The position numbers and the translations under genes were made by a program. Shown in pieces: positions 1-5,804 of a DNA stretch of 12,796 bases. Under the pieces are notes generated by a model. That model saw only the letters and a list, made by a program, of their open reading frames with translations, was not told the origin of the DNA and made no database searches. Positions within the stretch are counted from its first letter, which is position 1. Each line of letters starts with the position of its first letter. The stretch comes from an uncultured Clostridia bacterium (lineage in GTDB: Bacteria; Bacillota; Clostridia; Christensenellales; Aristaeellaceae): contig CALVTV010000013.1 in assembly GCA_944363005.1 (NCBI GenBank), positions 1-12,796 on the forward strand, read 5' to 3'.

Positions 1-85
1 CCCTTCTTCGCCTCGCGCTTATAGCTCGTTTTTATCTGAGAACAGTATTGCCCGTCCCGCTGCAAACGGCTCCGCGCGGTTTTCG

Positions 86-1483
86 TCAGGCCTTTTTCCC
101 CTGAATATAGGCGTCGATCGCCTTCGCGGCGTGCTTACCGGCGCCCATGGCGAGAATGACCGTCGCCGCGCCGGTGACCGCGTCGCCGCCGGCATAGACG
201 CCCTCGCGGCTGGTCTTGCCGTCGTCGCCGTCGGTGACAATGCAGCCATGCCGGTTGGTCTCCAGGCCGGGCGTCGTGGAGCGAATGAGCGGGTTCGGGC
301 TGGTGCCGATGGACATGATCATCGTGTCCACATCCAGCACAAACTCGCTGCCTTCCTTCACGATCGGACGGCGGCGTCCGGAGGCATCCGGTTCGCCCAG
401 CTCCATCTCCACACAGCGCATGCCGCAGACCATGCCGTTTTCATCGCCGAGCACCTCGACGGGGTTGGTCAGCGTCTTGAAGATGATGCCCTCTTCCTGC
501 GCATGCTCAACCTCTTCCTTGCGGGCGGGCAGTTCCTGCATGCCGCGGCGGTAGACGATGTAGACCTCCTTCGCCCCCAGCCGCTTGGCCGAGCGCGCCG
601 CGTCCATTGCCACGTTGCCGCCGCCGACCACGGCGACCTTCTCGCTGTGCTTGATGGGGGTCTTGCTGTCCTTGCGGTAGGCCTTCATCAGGTTGATGCG
701 GGTGAGGTACTCGTTGGCGGAGTAAACGCCCTTGAGGCTCTCGCCCGGAATGCCCATAAAGCGCGGGAGCCCGGCGCCGGAAGCGATATACACGGCCTCA
801 TACCCCATGTCGAACAGGTCATCGACGGTGAGCACCTTACCGATGACCATGTTCGTCTGAATCTCCACGCCCATGGCCTTCAGCCCGTCGATCTCGTGGC
901 GCACAATGGCCTTGGGCAGGCGGAATTCCGGAATGCCATAGACCAGCACGCCGCCGGCCAGATGCAGCGCTTCAAACACGGTCACCTGATAGCCGGCCTT
1001 CGCCAAATCGCCCGCGGCGGTCAGGCCCGAAGGACCCGCGCCGACGATGGCGACCTTATGGCCGTTTTGCGCGGGCTTTTGCGGCTTGGTTGCGTTGTGC
1101 TCACGGTGCCAGTCCGCGACAAAGCGCTCTAGGCGGCCGATTGCGACCGGTTCTCCCTTGATGCCGCGGACGCACTTGCCCTCGCACTGGGTCTCCTGCG
1201 GGCAAACGCGGCCGCAGACCGCGGGCAGCGCGGAGGACGCGGACAGCACGGCATACGCGCCCTCCATGTCCTCGTTGGCGACGCACGCGATGAACGCCGG
1301 AATGTCAATCTGCACCGGGCAGGCCTCGCGGCAGGGCTTCTTGGGGCAATTCAGGCAGCGCTTGGCCTCGTTGACGGCCATCTCATACGTGTAGCCCAGG
1401 GCCACCTCGTCGAAATTCTTGTTGCGTACGTCGGGAGCCTGAGAGGGCATCGGGCACTTCTTGGGGTCCATGTTGCGGGCCAT
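86..1483 (-). CDS. nfnB: NADPH-dependent ferredoxin:NAD+ oxidoreductase large subunit (NfnB) / GltD-like flavoprotein
   Basis: A 465-residue cytoplasmic iron-sulfur flavoprotein. Residues 43-55 carry a CxxCxxxxCxxxC cluster motif, and C90, C94, C100 and C104 form a second set with E97 between them. A FAD-binding GAGPSG lies at 148-153 and an NADPH-binding GGGNVA at 287-292; a late AGGDAVTGAA segment (431-440) is typical of the family's FAD closure. This is the GltD/NfnB architecture. With NfnA directly upstream, the pair probably performs flavin-based bifurcation between NADPH, NAD+ and ferredoxin rather than glutamate synthesis; no GltB large subunit is present here. The open frame extends upstream to 1624, but the ATG at 1483 has an AAGGAGGT site inside the end of nfnA and sits one base after its stop, so translation is probably coupled. 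Alternative: the small subunit of glutamate synthase, or a sulfide dehydrogenase subunit in older naming. Confidence 0.92.
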   Translation of the reverse strand: MARNMDPKKCPMPSQAPDVRNKNFDEVALGYTYEMAVNEAKRCLNCPKKPCREACPVQIDIPAFIACVANEDMEGAYAVLSASSALPAVCGRVCPQETQCEGKCVRGIKGEPVAIGRLERFVADWHREHNATKPQKPAQNGHKVAIVGAGPSGLTAAGDLAKAGYQVTVFEALHLAGGVLVYGIPEFRLPKAIVRHEIDGLKAMGVEIQTNMVIGKVLTVDDLFDMGYEAVYIASGAGLPRFMGIPGESLKGVYSANEYLTRINLMKAYRKDSKTPIKHSEKVAVVGGGNVAMDAARSAKRLGAKEVYIVYRRGMQELPARKEEVEHAQEEGIIFKTLTNPVEVLGDENGMVCGMRCVEMELGEPDASGRRRPIVKEGSEFVLDVDTMIMSIGTSPNPLIRSTTPGLETNRHGCIVTDGDDGKTSREGVYAGGDAVTGAATVILAMGAGKHAAKAIDAYIQGKKA

Positions 1484-1484
1484 C

Positions 1485-2327
1485 TCACTCCACCTCCTTG
1501 CTGAGCAGATTGCAATGTGCTTCGCGGGCATGCTGTTCAAATTCCCGGTACATGGTGCCACGCCGGATGGCCTCGTCGAAGTCCACCAGATGGCCGTCGA
1601 AATCCGGGCCATCGACGCAGGCAAACTTCGTTTCCCCGCCGACGGTCAGGCGGCAGCCGCCGCACATGCCGGTACCATCGATCATGATCGGGTTCATGGA
1701 GACGACGGTCTTGATGCCGTACTTGCGGGTCACGGCGCAGACAAACTTCATCATGACCAGCGGGCCGATGGCGATGACCTCGTCATACGCCTCGCCCTCG
1801 GTGATCAGCCGCTCCAGCGCGGCGGTCACCAGGCCCTTTTCGCCGTAGCTGCCGTCGTCCGTCATCATCACCAGGCGGCTGGAAGCCGCGCGGAATTCCT
1901 CCTCCAGGATCACCAGATCCTTGTTGCGGAAGCCGACGATGGCATGCACCTCGCAGCCCTGCTCGTGCAGCTTGCGGGTCACGGGCAGCGCAATGGCGCA
2001 ACCCACGCCGCCGCCCACAACCGCGACTTTCTTGAGCCCCTCGGTGTGCGTAGCCACGCCCAGAGGACCGACGAAATCGCAGAGCGCCTGACCTTCCTGC
2101 ATGTCGTCCAGCTCCATCGTCGAGCCGCCGACGATCTGGTAAATGATCGTCACCGTGCCCGCCTCGCGGTCATAATCGGCAATGGTCAGCGGAACGCGTT
2201 CGCTGTCCTCGTGCGTGCGGAAGATGATGAACTGGCCAGGTTCCGCTTTTCGGGCGACGAACGGCGCCTTGATGACCATGCGCGTAACCGTCGGGTTGAG
2301 CCGCTCCTTTTTGACGATTGTATACAT
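1485..2327 (-). CDS. nfnA: NADPH-dependent ferredoxin:NAD+ oxidoreductase small subunit (NfnA), FAD/[2Fe-2S] protein
   Basis: A 280-residue member of the ferredoxin-reductase family, often labelled sulfide/dihydroorotate dehydrogenase-like. The N-terminal FAD-binding barrel includes the ERVPLTIAD segment at 43-51 (the usual RPxS/T region). A nucleotide-binding VAVVGGGVGCAIALP lies at 101-115. Near the C terminus D217, C222, C225 and C237 match the [2Fe-2S] site, where NfnA is known to use one aspartate plus three cysteines. NfnA binds NAD(H) and, with NfnB, couples ferredoxin and NADH oxidation to NADP+ reduction or the reverse. The ATG at 2327 has AGGAGG 8 bases upstream. It is the first gene of a two-gene operon. 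The region upstream shows no promoter I would trust, only a small inverted repeat in the leader. A PyrK-type dihydroorotate dehydrogenase subunit is the main alternative, but the NfnB partner argues against it. Confidence 0.92.
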   Translation of the reverse strand: MYTIVKKERLNPTVTRMVIKAPFVARKAEPGQFIIFRTHEDSERVPLTIADYDREAGTVTIIYQIVGGSTMELDDMQEGQALCDFVGPLGVATHTEGLKKVAVVGGGVGCAIALPVTRKLHEQGCEVHAIVGFRNKDLVILEEEFRAASSRLVMMTDDGSYGEKGLVTAALERLITEGEAYDEVIAIGPLVMMKFVCAVTRKYGIKTVVSMNPIMIDGTGMCGGCRLTVGGETKFACVDGPDFDGHLVDFDEAIRRGTMYREFEQHAREAHCNLLSKEVE

Positions 2328-2363
2328 GTACAGTCCTCCTGTTCAATGGCTTCTGGTGCAAGT

Positions 2364-2379
2364 CCCGGATATAACCGGG
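2364..2379. repeat. Inverted repeat in the nfnA leader
   Basis: CCCGG (2364-2368) and CCGGG (2375-2379) flank a six-base AT-only centre, about 37 bases before the nfnA start codon. It could be a small leader hairpin or a protein-binding site. It does not match the Rex consensus I know. The arms are short, so function is uncertain. Confidence 0.35.
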
Positions 2380-2438
2380 CATAATCGTGTTCAATTCGAC
2401 GCAAGATTAGCCAATTCCTGCAAGATCAATCCAGAATG

Positions 2439-2502
2439 TGCGCAAAATTATGAGTTTGAGCCCGAGATGCGCACTGGCTTCGCATTTGAAGGGCCTTGCG
2501 CA
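2439..2502. repeat. Three TGCGCA palindromes at exact 29-bp steps
   Basis: TGCGCA occurs at 2439, 2468 and 2497, exactly 29 bases apart each time, between the kinase/regulator operon and nfnA. The sequences between the hexamers are not well conserved, apart from a TTTGA shifted by one base. The hexamer is common in this G+C-rich DNA, so this may be chance. Confidence 0.3.
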
Positions 2503-2514
2503 CCTTTGGACAGC

Positions 2515-2543
2515 AAAAAAAGAGAGGCGAGCCCCCCTCTTTT
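2515..2543 (-). terminator. Intrinsic terminator of the kinase/response regulator operon
   Basis: Read on the minus strand, a stem of AGAGG with CCTCT (extended by A-T pairs after one mismatch, 8-base loop) is followed by seven T residues, starting about 23 bases past the response regulator stop codon. The core stem is only five pairs, so it is moderate in strength, but position and T-tract fit an operon end. Confidence 0.6.
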
Positions 2544-2565
2544 CGTCTTGCTGCGCTTTCTGACC

Positions 2566-3273
2566 TCAGTCTCCCTCGATCATGCGGTAGCCCACGCCCA
2601 CCTCTGTGAAGATATACTGCGGCTCCGCCGGATTCTTCTCGATTTTGCGGCGAATGTTGGCCATGTTCACGCGCAGAATCTGGTTGTCATAGGCCTTGTT
2701 GGGCCCCCAGATTTCGCGAATCAGGTAATCATAGGTGAGCACGCGGCCCGCATACCGGCCCAGCAGCGCAACCAGTTTAAATTCATTCTGGGTAAGTCCC
2801 ACATCCCGGTCGCCCACGTACACCCGATACTTGTCGTAATCGATGGTCAGTTCCCTGGCGCGGAACTTGTTCTCCTTGGCAATGCTCGGGTTGCCGCCCG
2901 TGGTGCGGGTATGACGGATGGCCGTGCGGATGCGCGCAAGCAGTTCGCTGGTGCCGAACGGCTTGGTGATGTAATCGTCCGCCCCCTCGTCCAGCGCGCG
3001 GACCTTTTCGCTCTCCTCCGCGCGCGCGGACACCACGATCACCGGCAGCAGCGACCACTGGCGCAGCCGGGCCAGCACCCCCAGGCCATCCATATCGGGC
3101 AGGCCGAGATCCAGCAGCATCACATCGGGACAATGGGAAGTCAGCATGCTGATGGCTTCCCGGCCGGTATGCACGATGAGCGCTTCAAAGCCGTTCGCCT
3201 CCAGCACGCGGCGAATAAAATTGCAAATGGCGCGGTCGTCCTCCACGATCAGCACCTTTCCTCTGAGAGCCAT
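2566..3273 (-). CDS. kdpE: OmpR/PhoB-family response regulator, KdpE-like
   Basis: A 235-residue cytoplasmic transcription factor. The receiver domain (about 1-118) has the acidic pocket E11-D12-D13, the phosphoacceptor D55 within LLDLGLPD, the switch residue S82 and K104 in the KPF turn. The winged-helix DNA-binding domain (about 135-233) contains LTQNEFKLVALL, the VLT..L..E.WG segment and a final EVGVGYRM strand. The DLGLPD and WGPN segments are typical of KdpE. The open frame begins at 3378, but the ATG at 3273 has GGAGGAGG just upstream and starts exactly where the receiver fold begins. It overlaps the end of the kinase gene by 25 bases, so the two are translationally linked. The target is not shown by the sequence: no kdpFABC potassium pump genes lie within the window. 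Confidence 0.93.
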   Translation of the reverse strand: MALRGKVLIVEDDRAICNFIRRVLEANGFEALIVHTGREAISMLTSHCPDVMLLDLGLPDMDGLGVLARLRQWSLLPVIVVSARAEESEKVRALDEGADDYITKPFGTSELLARIRTAIRHTRTTGGNPSIAKENKFRARELTIDYDKYRVYVGDRDVGLTQNEFKLVALLGRYAGRVLTYDYLIREIWGPNKAYDNQILRVNMANIRRKIEKNPAEPQYIFTEVGVGYRMIEGD

Positions 3274-4388
3274 GTCGGTTCCTCCTCCAGCGGCAGGGCA
3301 AAGGACATGCGCGCGCCGCCTTCCTTTCGATTTTCTGCCATCATGCGTCCGCCGTGCGAGCGCACGATGCTCATGCACACGGACAACCCGATGCCCATGT
3401 TGCGCTTGGCGTCGCCGCCGAGTTCCTGCGCATGGGGAAACATCTCCTCAAAGATGCGCGGCAGCACCCGCGAGTCGATGCCGCAGCCGTCATCCTCCAC
3501 GCAAAAGATGGCCTCCCGTCCCTGGCAGTAAACGCTCAAATCAATCCGCGTGACATGCTCGCCATGAAACACAGCGTTTTCCATCAGATTGATGATCACC
3601 TGTTCAATGAGCACCGCATCCATGGGCACCATGACCAGTTCCGCCGGCACACGCACATGCACCTGTGTGTTCGGAAACCGCTTTTTAAACTTGCCCACCA
3701 CTTCCGATGCGATTTCCTCAACAGCCTCGGGGCTTTTTTTGATGCGGACGGGCCCGTTGTTCATCCGCGTGATGGAGAGGATGTTCTCCACAAGCCGCAT
3801 CAGCCACTGCGCGTCGTCGCGCACCTGACCGATCAATTCCCGCTTGTCCTCATCGCTGAACTTGTCGTAGTTTTCCAGCACCGCGCTGGCCGAACCGATG
3901 ATCGCCGTCAACGGCGTTCGCAGGTCATGGGAAACAGAGCGCAGCAGATTGGCCTTCATTTTTTCCGTCTCGGCCTCCGCCTCCAGGCGGCTTTGCCGCT
4001 TGACCTGGGCCGTGAGCATGCTCACAACCACGCTCACCGTGAACATGGTCAGGAACGTAAAGGGATAGCCCGTGATGGTGAAATTAAACTCAAAGTAGGG
4101 ATAGGTAAATGCGTAATTGACGCCGAACACCGAGATGATCGAGGCCATCAGGCTAAAGAGATAACCTTCCGTAAAGCGCGCCGTCAACAGCACGGCGAGC
4201 ACGAAAACCATCGGCACCGCCTGATCCCCATCGAGCACGAGGTTCATCAGGGAGCAGATCAGCGCAGCCCCGCCCAGCAAAGCCGCCGTCACCAGCGCAT
4301 CGCGCAGGATCCGACGCGGGGGCGCATTCCGAGGAAGGAGGATATCGCGAACCCCTTCAGTGGCCGAGCGCAGTCCTTTCCAATCCAA
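3249..4388 (-). CDS. Sensor histidine kinase with DUF4118 membrane domain (C-terminal half of KdpD type)
   Basis: A 379-residue membrane kinase. Four hydrophobic segments (about 29-51, 57-72, 77-95 and 108-127) form the DUF4118 membrane domain of KdpD. A linker helix leads to the HisKA domain with H154 in SVSHDLRTPL, then the ATPase domain with the N box at 267-271, DDGCGI at 299-304 and GIGLS at 332-336. KdpD of Escherichia coli has almost 900 residues; the cytoplasmic N-terminal KdpD and universal-stress domains are absent here, and the protein starts just before the first membrane span. The start is a TTG: AAGGAGG lies nine bases upstream, a TGA in the same frame lies two codons before it, and the nearby ATG at 4395 is out of frame and too close to the ribosome site. 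It probably phosphorylates the overlapping downstream regulator. Signal unknown. Confidence 0.93.
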   Translation of the reverse strand: MDWKGLRSATEGVRDILLPRNAPPRRILRDALVTAALLGGAALICSLMNLVLDGDQAVPMVFVLAVLLTARFTEGYLFSLMASIISVFGVNYAFTYPYFEFNFTITGYPFTFLTMFTVSVVVSMLTAQVKRQSRLEAEAETEKMKANLLRSVSHDLRTPLTAIIGSASAVLENYDKFSDEDKRELIGQVRDDAQWLMRLVENILSITRMNNGPVRIKKSPEAVEEIASEVVGKFKKRFPNTQVHVRVPAELVMVPMDAVLIEQVIINLMENAVFHGEHVTRIDLSVYCQGREAIFCVEDDGCGIDSRVLPRIFEEMFPHAQELGGDAKRNMGIGLSVCMSIVRSHGGRMMAENRKEGGARMSFALPLEEEPTWLSEERC

Positions 4389-4416
4389 GCTTCATTTCCT
4401 CCTTCCGGTTTGTTTC

Positions 4417-4425
4417 ATTATAGCA
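4417..4425 (-). promoter_or_regulatory. Extended -10 promoter of the kinase operon
   Basis: On the minus strand TGCTATAAT reads from 4425 to 4417, a perfect -10 hexamer with the TGn extension, about 29 bases before the TTG start. The expected -35 position (4440-4445) reads AGGATT, a poor match, which suits an extended -10 promoter that may need an activator. Confidence 0.65.
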
Positions 4426-4432
4426 CGCCCCC

Positions 4433-4444
4433 GGATTAAAATCC
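4433..4444. promoter_or_regulatory. Palindrome overlapping the -35 region of the kinase promoter
   Basis: GGATT (4433-4437) and AATCC (4440-4444) form a perfect 12-base palindrome with an AA centre. It spans the spacer and expected -35 region of the kinase promoter, where a regulator could block or assist RNA polymerase. Function is inferred from position only. Confidence 0.35.
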
Positions 4445-4489
4445 TGTTAAAAATACTTGATGGCTATTTTATACAGCACTCCACGTCCA

Positions 4490-4516
4490 ATATCATTCAT
4501 ATCTTCCATATCCTCT
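4490..4516 (+). repeat. Three 9-bp direct repeats upstream of the small membrane protein gene
   Basis: ATATC recurs at 4490, 4499 and 4508, giving three contiguous 9-base units (ATATCATTC, ATATCTTCC, ATATCCTCT) that share ATATC plus a T at position 7. They cover roughly -54 to -28 relative to the predicted start of transcription from the plus-strand promoter, where an activator usually binds. PhoB/OmpR-type regulators bind direct repeats, usually of 10-11 bases, so a role for the adjacent response regulator is possible but unproven. Confidence 0.45.
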
Positions 4517-4528
4517 GACGTCTTGATG

Positions 4529-4537
4529 TGCTATAAT
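4529..4537 (+). promoter_or_regulatory. Extended -10 promoter for the 53-residue membrane protein gene
   Basis: TGCTATAAT at 4529-4537 is a perfect -10 hexamer with a TG extension, about 53 bases before the ATG. The position 17 bases upstream (4509-4514) has no recognisable -35 box and lies within the third ATATC repeat. Confidence 0.65.
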
Positions 4538-4590
4538 GGCTTGCGTTGTACGAAAGAAGCCTGCTTACATGAAGGAGGAAACAATCATCC

Positions 4591-4752
4591 ATGCCGCTGA
4601 TCCTCTGCGTGATCTTTTTCATCGTTCTGTTTTCCTTTGAGGGATTCTGGCACCTGGCCGAAAAGACGGAGCAGGAGCAACAGCTGCGCCGCTATCAGGC
4701 CATCGAGCACCGCCACCGCCGCACGAGCGACGATTACCTGAACTGGCTGTAA
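4591..4752 (+). CDS. Small single-span membrane protein, 53 residues, unknown function
   Basis: Not recognised. The translation begins MPLILCVIFFIVLFSF, one hydrophobic segment (about 2-18), followed by a charged, probably cytoplasmic tail rich in E, Q, R and H (KTEQEQQLRRYQ at 25-36, EHRHRR at 39-44) and ends in DDYLNWL. Evidence that it is real: a consensus extended -10 promoter upstream, an AAGGAGG site at 4572-4578, a complete frame, and a tRNA promoter starting just after its stop. The spacing from ribosome site to ATG is 12 bases, longer than usual. It diverges from the kinase gene and shares its regulatory region, so it may be a target or accessory of that two-component system, by analogy with small membrane partners such as KdpF; that is inference. 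No terminator separates it from the tRNA. Confidence 0.68.
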   Translation: MPLILCVIFFIVLFSFEGFWHLAEKTEQEQQLRRYQAIEHRHRRTSDDYLNWL

Positions 4753-4760
4753 AATTTTCC

Positions 4761-4789
4761 TTGACTTCTTGGGCGAAATTGGGTATACT
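4761..4789 (+). promoter_or_regulatory. Sigma-70-type promoter of tRNA-Leu
   Basis: TTGACT at 4761-4766 and TATACT at 4784-4789 are separated by exactly 17 bases, close to consensus at both boxes. The predicted transcription start near 4796 lies about nine bases before the mature tRNA 5' end. Confidence 0.85.
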
Positions 4790-4804
4790 AATTCAGTAGT
4801 CTTT

Positions 4805-4888
4805 GCCGGTGTGATGGAATGGCAGACGTGACGGATTCAAAATCCGTTGGGGCAACCCGTGTGGGTTCAAGTCCCACCACCGGCACCA
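4805..4888 (+). tRNA. tRNA-Leu (anticodon CAA)
   Basis: An 84-base class II tRNA. The acceptor stem pairs GCCGGTG (4805-4811) with CACCGGC (4878-4884), followed by discriminator A and an encoded CCA. The anticodon stem ACGGA/TCCGT closes a seven-base loop TTCAAAA with anticodon CAA, reading UUG codons. A long variable arm (GGG/CCC around 4850-4858) and a T arm GTGGG-TTCAAGT-CCCAC follow. The long variable arm agrees with leucine identity. It has its own promoter and terminator. Confidence 0.97.
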
Positions 4889-4893
4889 CCTTG

Positions 4894-4924
4894 CCGCGGA
4901 CAGCTGACTGTCCGCGGTTTTTTG
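4894..4924 (+). terminator. Intrinsic terminator after tRNA-Leu
   Basis: A perfect 10-bp stem, CCGCGGACAG (4894-4903) with CTGTCCGCGG (4908-4917), a CTGA tetraloop and a run of T residues from 4918. It begins five bases after the CCA end. The following 200 bases (4925-5124) contain no gene or signal I can support. Confidence 0.93.
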
Positions 4925-5124
4925 TTGTCCTCTTCCCTGCATTGGTCTCGGGGCGCGCGCTACGGGGTTTGCAATGCTCTGCCGGTATGATTCCCGCCGG
5001 AAATCTCGGCGCATGCTCTTTCCTGCGCGCCGCCTGTCCTGCCTCGTGATCGCGTTTGCAACCGGTTTTCCCAGTCTTGTTGCGCGTCTGACAACCTGCG
5101 TATCTGGCGCTCGGGCCGAAAATC

Positions 5125-5145
5125 TGGTATCATACGGGTATCCCG
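5125..5145 (+). promoter_or_regulatory. Extended -10 promoter and possible operator of the XRE gene
   Basis: TGGTATCAT at 5125-5133 is a TG-extended -10 element (TATCAT, one mismatch from consensus). No good -35 is visible at the expected place. CGGG-TAT-CCCG at 5135-5145 is a small palindrome centred on the predicted transcription start, a plausible autoregulatory site for the XRE protein encoded downstream; that role is inference. Confidence 0.5.
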
Positions 5146-5166
5146 GTTAGCGAGGAGGAATCCCAC

Positions 5167-5793
5167 TTGAAATTGTCCGAAAAAATCGTGTTGCTCCGAA
5201 AGCAAAACGGCCTGTCCCAGGAAGCGCTTGCGGAAAAACTCGGCGTCTCCCGGCAGGCGGTTTCCCGCTGGGAGACCGGAACGGCGCTGCCCGACGCCTC
5301 CAATCTGCTGCAACTGAGCGATCTGTTCAGCGTGACGGCAGACAGCCTGCTGCGCGAGGAAACGCCACTCTGTGCCGCGCCCGCGAACCAGCCCGGCGAC
5401 CCGTTGCCGCGCTTTCTCGCCCCGTTCCTGCTGTGCGCGGGCTTGCTCGGCAATCTGACGCTCTACATCGTCTCCCGGTTCGTGCGCGTCATGGTGCCGC
5501 ATATCTCGCGCGTTGACGGGCAAACCCTGTACACCTGGCGCAGCGACTTGACCGGCTACAGCTACAAGTACTTTGTCGAGACCTACAGCCTGGAATTGCT
5601 GACCGCGCTGTTTTGGGCCCTGGCCGTGGTGGGCTTGCTGCTCACCCAGCGCAAAAGGTTTCCGGCCGTCGCCGCCCGTGTGCGCACCCTGCGCAAGCGG
5701 CTTTCGGCCTTTGCCGGCAAACTGCATGCCCGGTTCCCGCGCCGCAAGCCCAGCACAGACGATTCGCAAAAAAGCTCAGAGCCTCAGCCCTGA
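5167..5793 (+). CDS. XRE-family helix-turn-helix protein with two membrane spans
   Basis: A 208-residue protein. Residues 3-63 form a HTH_3/XRE DNA-binding domain with LSQEALAEKLGVSRQAVSRWETG at its centre, followed by the usual LLQLSDLFSVTADSLL helix. Two hydrophobic segments (about 83-106 and 141-160) suggest a membrane-anchored regulator with a roughly 35-residue loop between spans and a basic C-terminal tail (R/K-rich, 161-195). Start: a TTG at 5167 with GAGGAGG eight bases upstream; no ATG lies nearby in frame. It stands alone, with its own promoter. The last codons and the TGA lie inside the bidirectional terminator, so the C-terminal residues KSSEPQP are encoded by it. Such proteins are common in Firmicutes, but the ligand and targets of this one are not visible. 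Confidence 0.88.
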   Translation: MKLSEKIVLLRKQNGLSQEALAEKLGVSRQAVSRWETGTALPDASNLLQLSDLFSVTADSLLREETPLCAAPANQPGDPLPRFLAPFLLCAGLLGNLTLYIVSRFVRVMVPHISRVDGQTLYTWRSDLTGYSYKYFVETYSLELLTALFWALAVVGLLLTQRKRFPAVAARVRTLRKRLSAFAGKLHARFPRRKPSTDDSQKSSEPQP

Positions 5794-5801
5794 GCTTTTT
5801 T
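5768..5801. terminator. Bidirectional terminator between the XRE and methyltransferase genes
   Basis: A perfect 12-bp stem, AAAAAAGCTCAG (5768-5779) with CTGAGCTTTTTT (5790-5801) and a 10-base loop. It gives a T-tract on either strand, so it can end both the plus-strand XRE transcript and the minus-strand methyltransferase transcript. The XRE stop codon (5791-5793) is within the stem and the methyltransferase stop is three bases beyond it. Confidence 0.92.
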
Positions 5802-5804
5802 CAT

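Noticed and set aside
131..1132. Long plus-strand open frame (333 codons) opposite nfnB
   Set aside because: It lies wholly antisense to a gene with full domain evidence; its translation is rich in H, A, R and D without any domain, as expected for a high-G+C shadow frame.
1461..2384. Plus-strand open frame of 307 codons opposite nfnA
   Set aside because: Antisense shadow of nfnA, no ribosome site, low-complexity composition.
2328..2565. Promoter for nfnAB
   Set aside because: CATAAT, GATTAT and TTATAT are present on the minus strand, but none has a -35 box at 16-18 bases or a TG extension, so I do not call one.
4819..5049. Open frame running through the tRNA-Leu and its terminator
   Set aside because: It begins inside the mature tRNA and crosses the terminator hairpin; there is no ribosome site.
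4974..5150. Short open frame of about 58 codons between the tRNA terminator and the XRE gene
   Set aside because: No ribosome-binding site before the ATG, arginine-rich translation without domains, and its end overlaps the XRE promoter.
4805..5166. tRNA-Leu 3' end as an integration site for a mobile element
   Set aside because: No integrase gene and no second copy of the tRNA 3' end is visible downstream within the window; the tRNA is directly followed by its own terminator.
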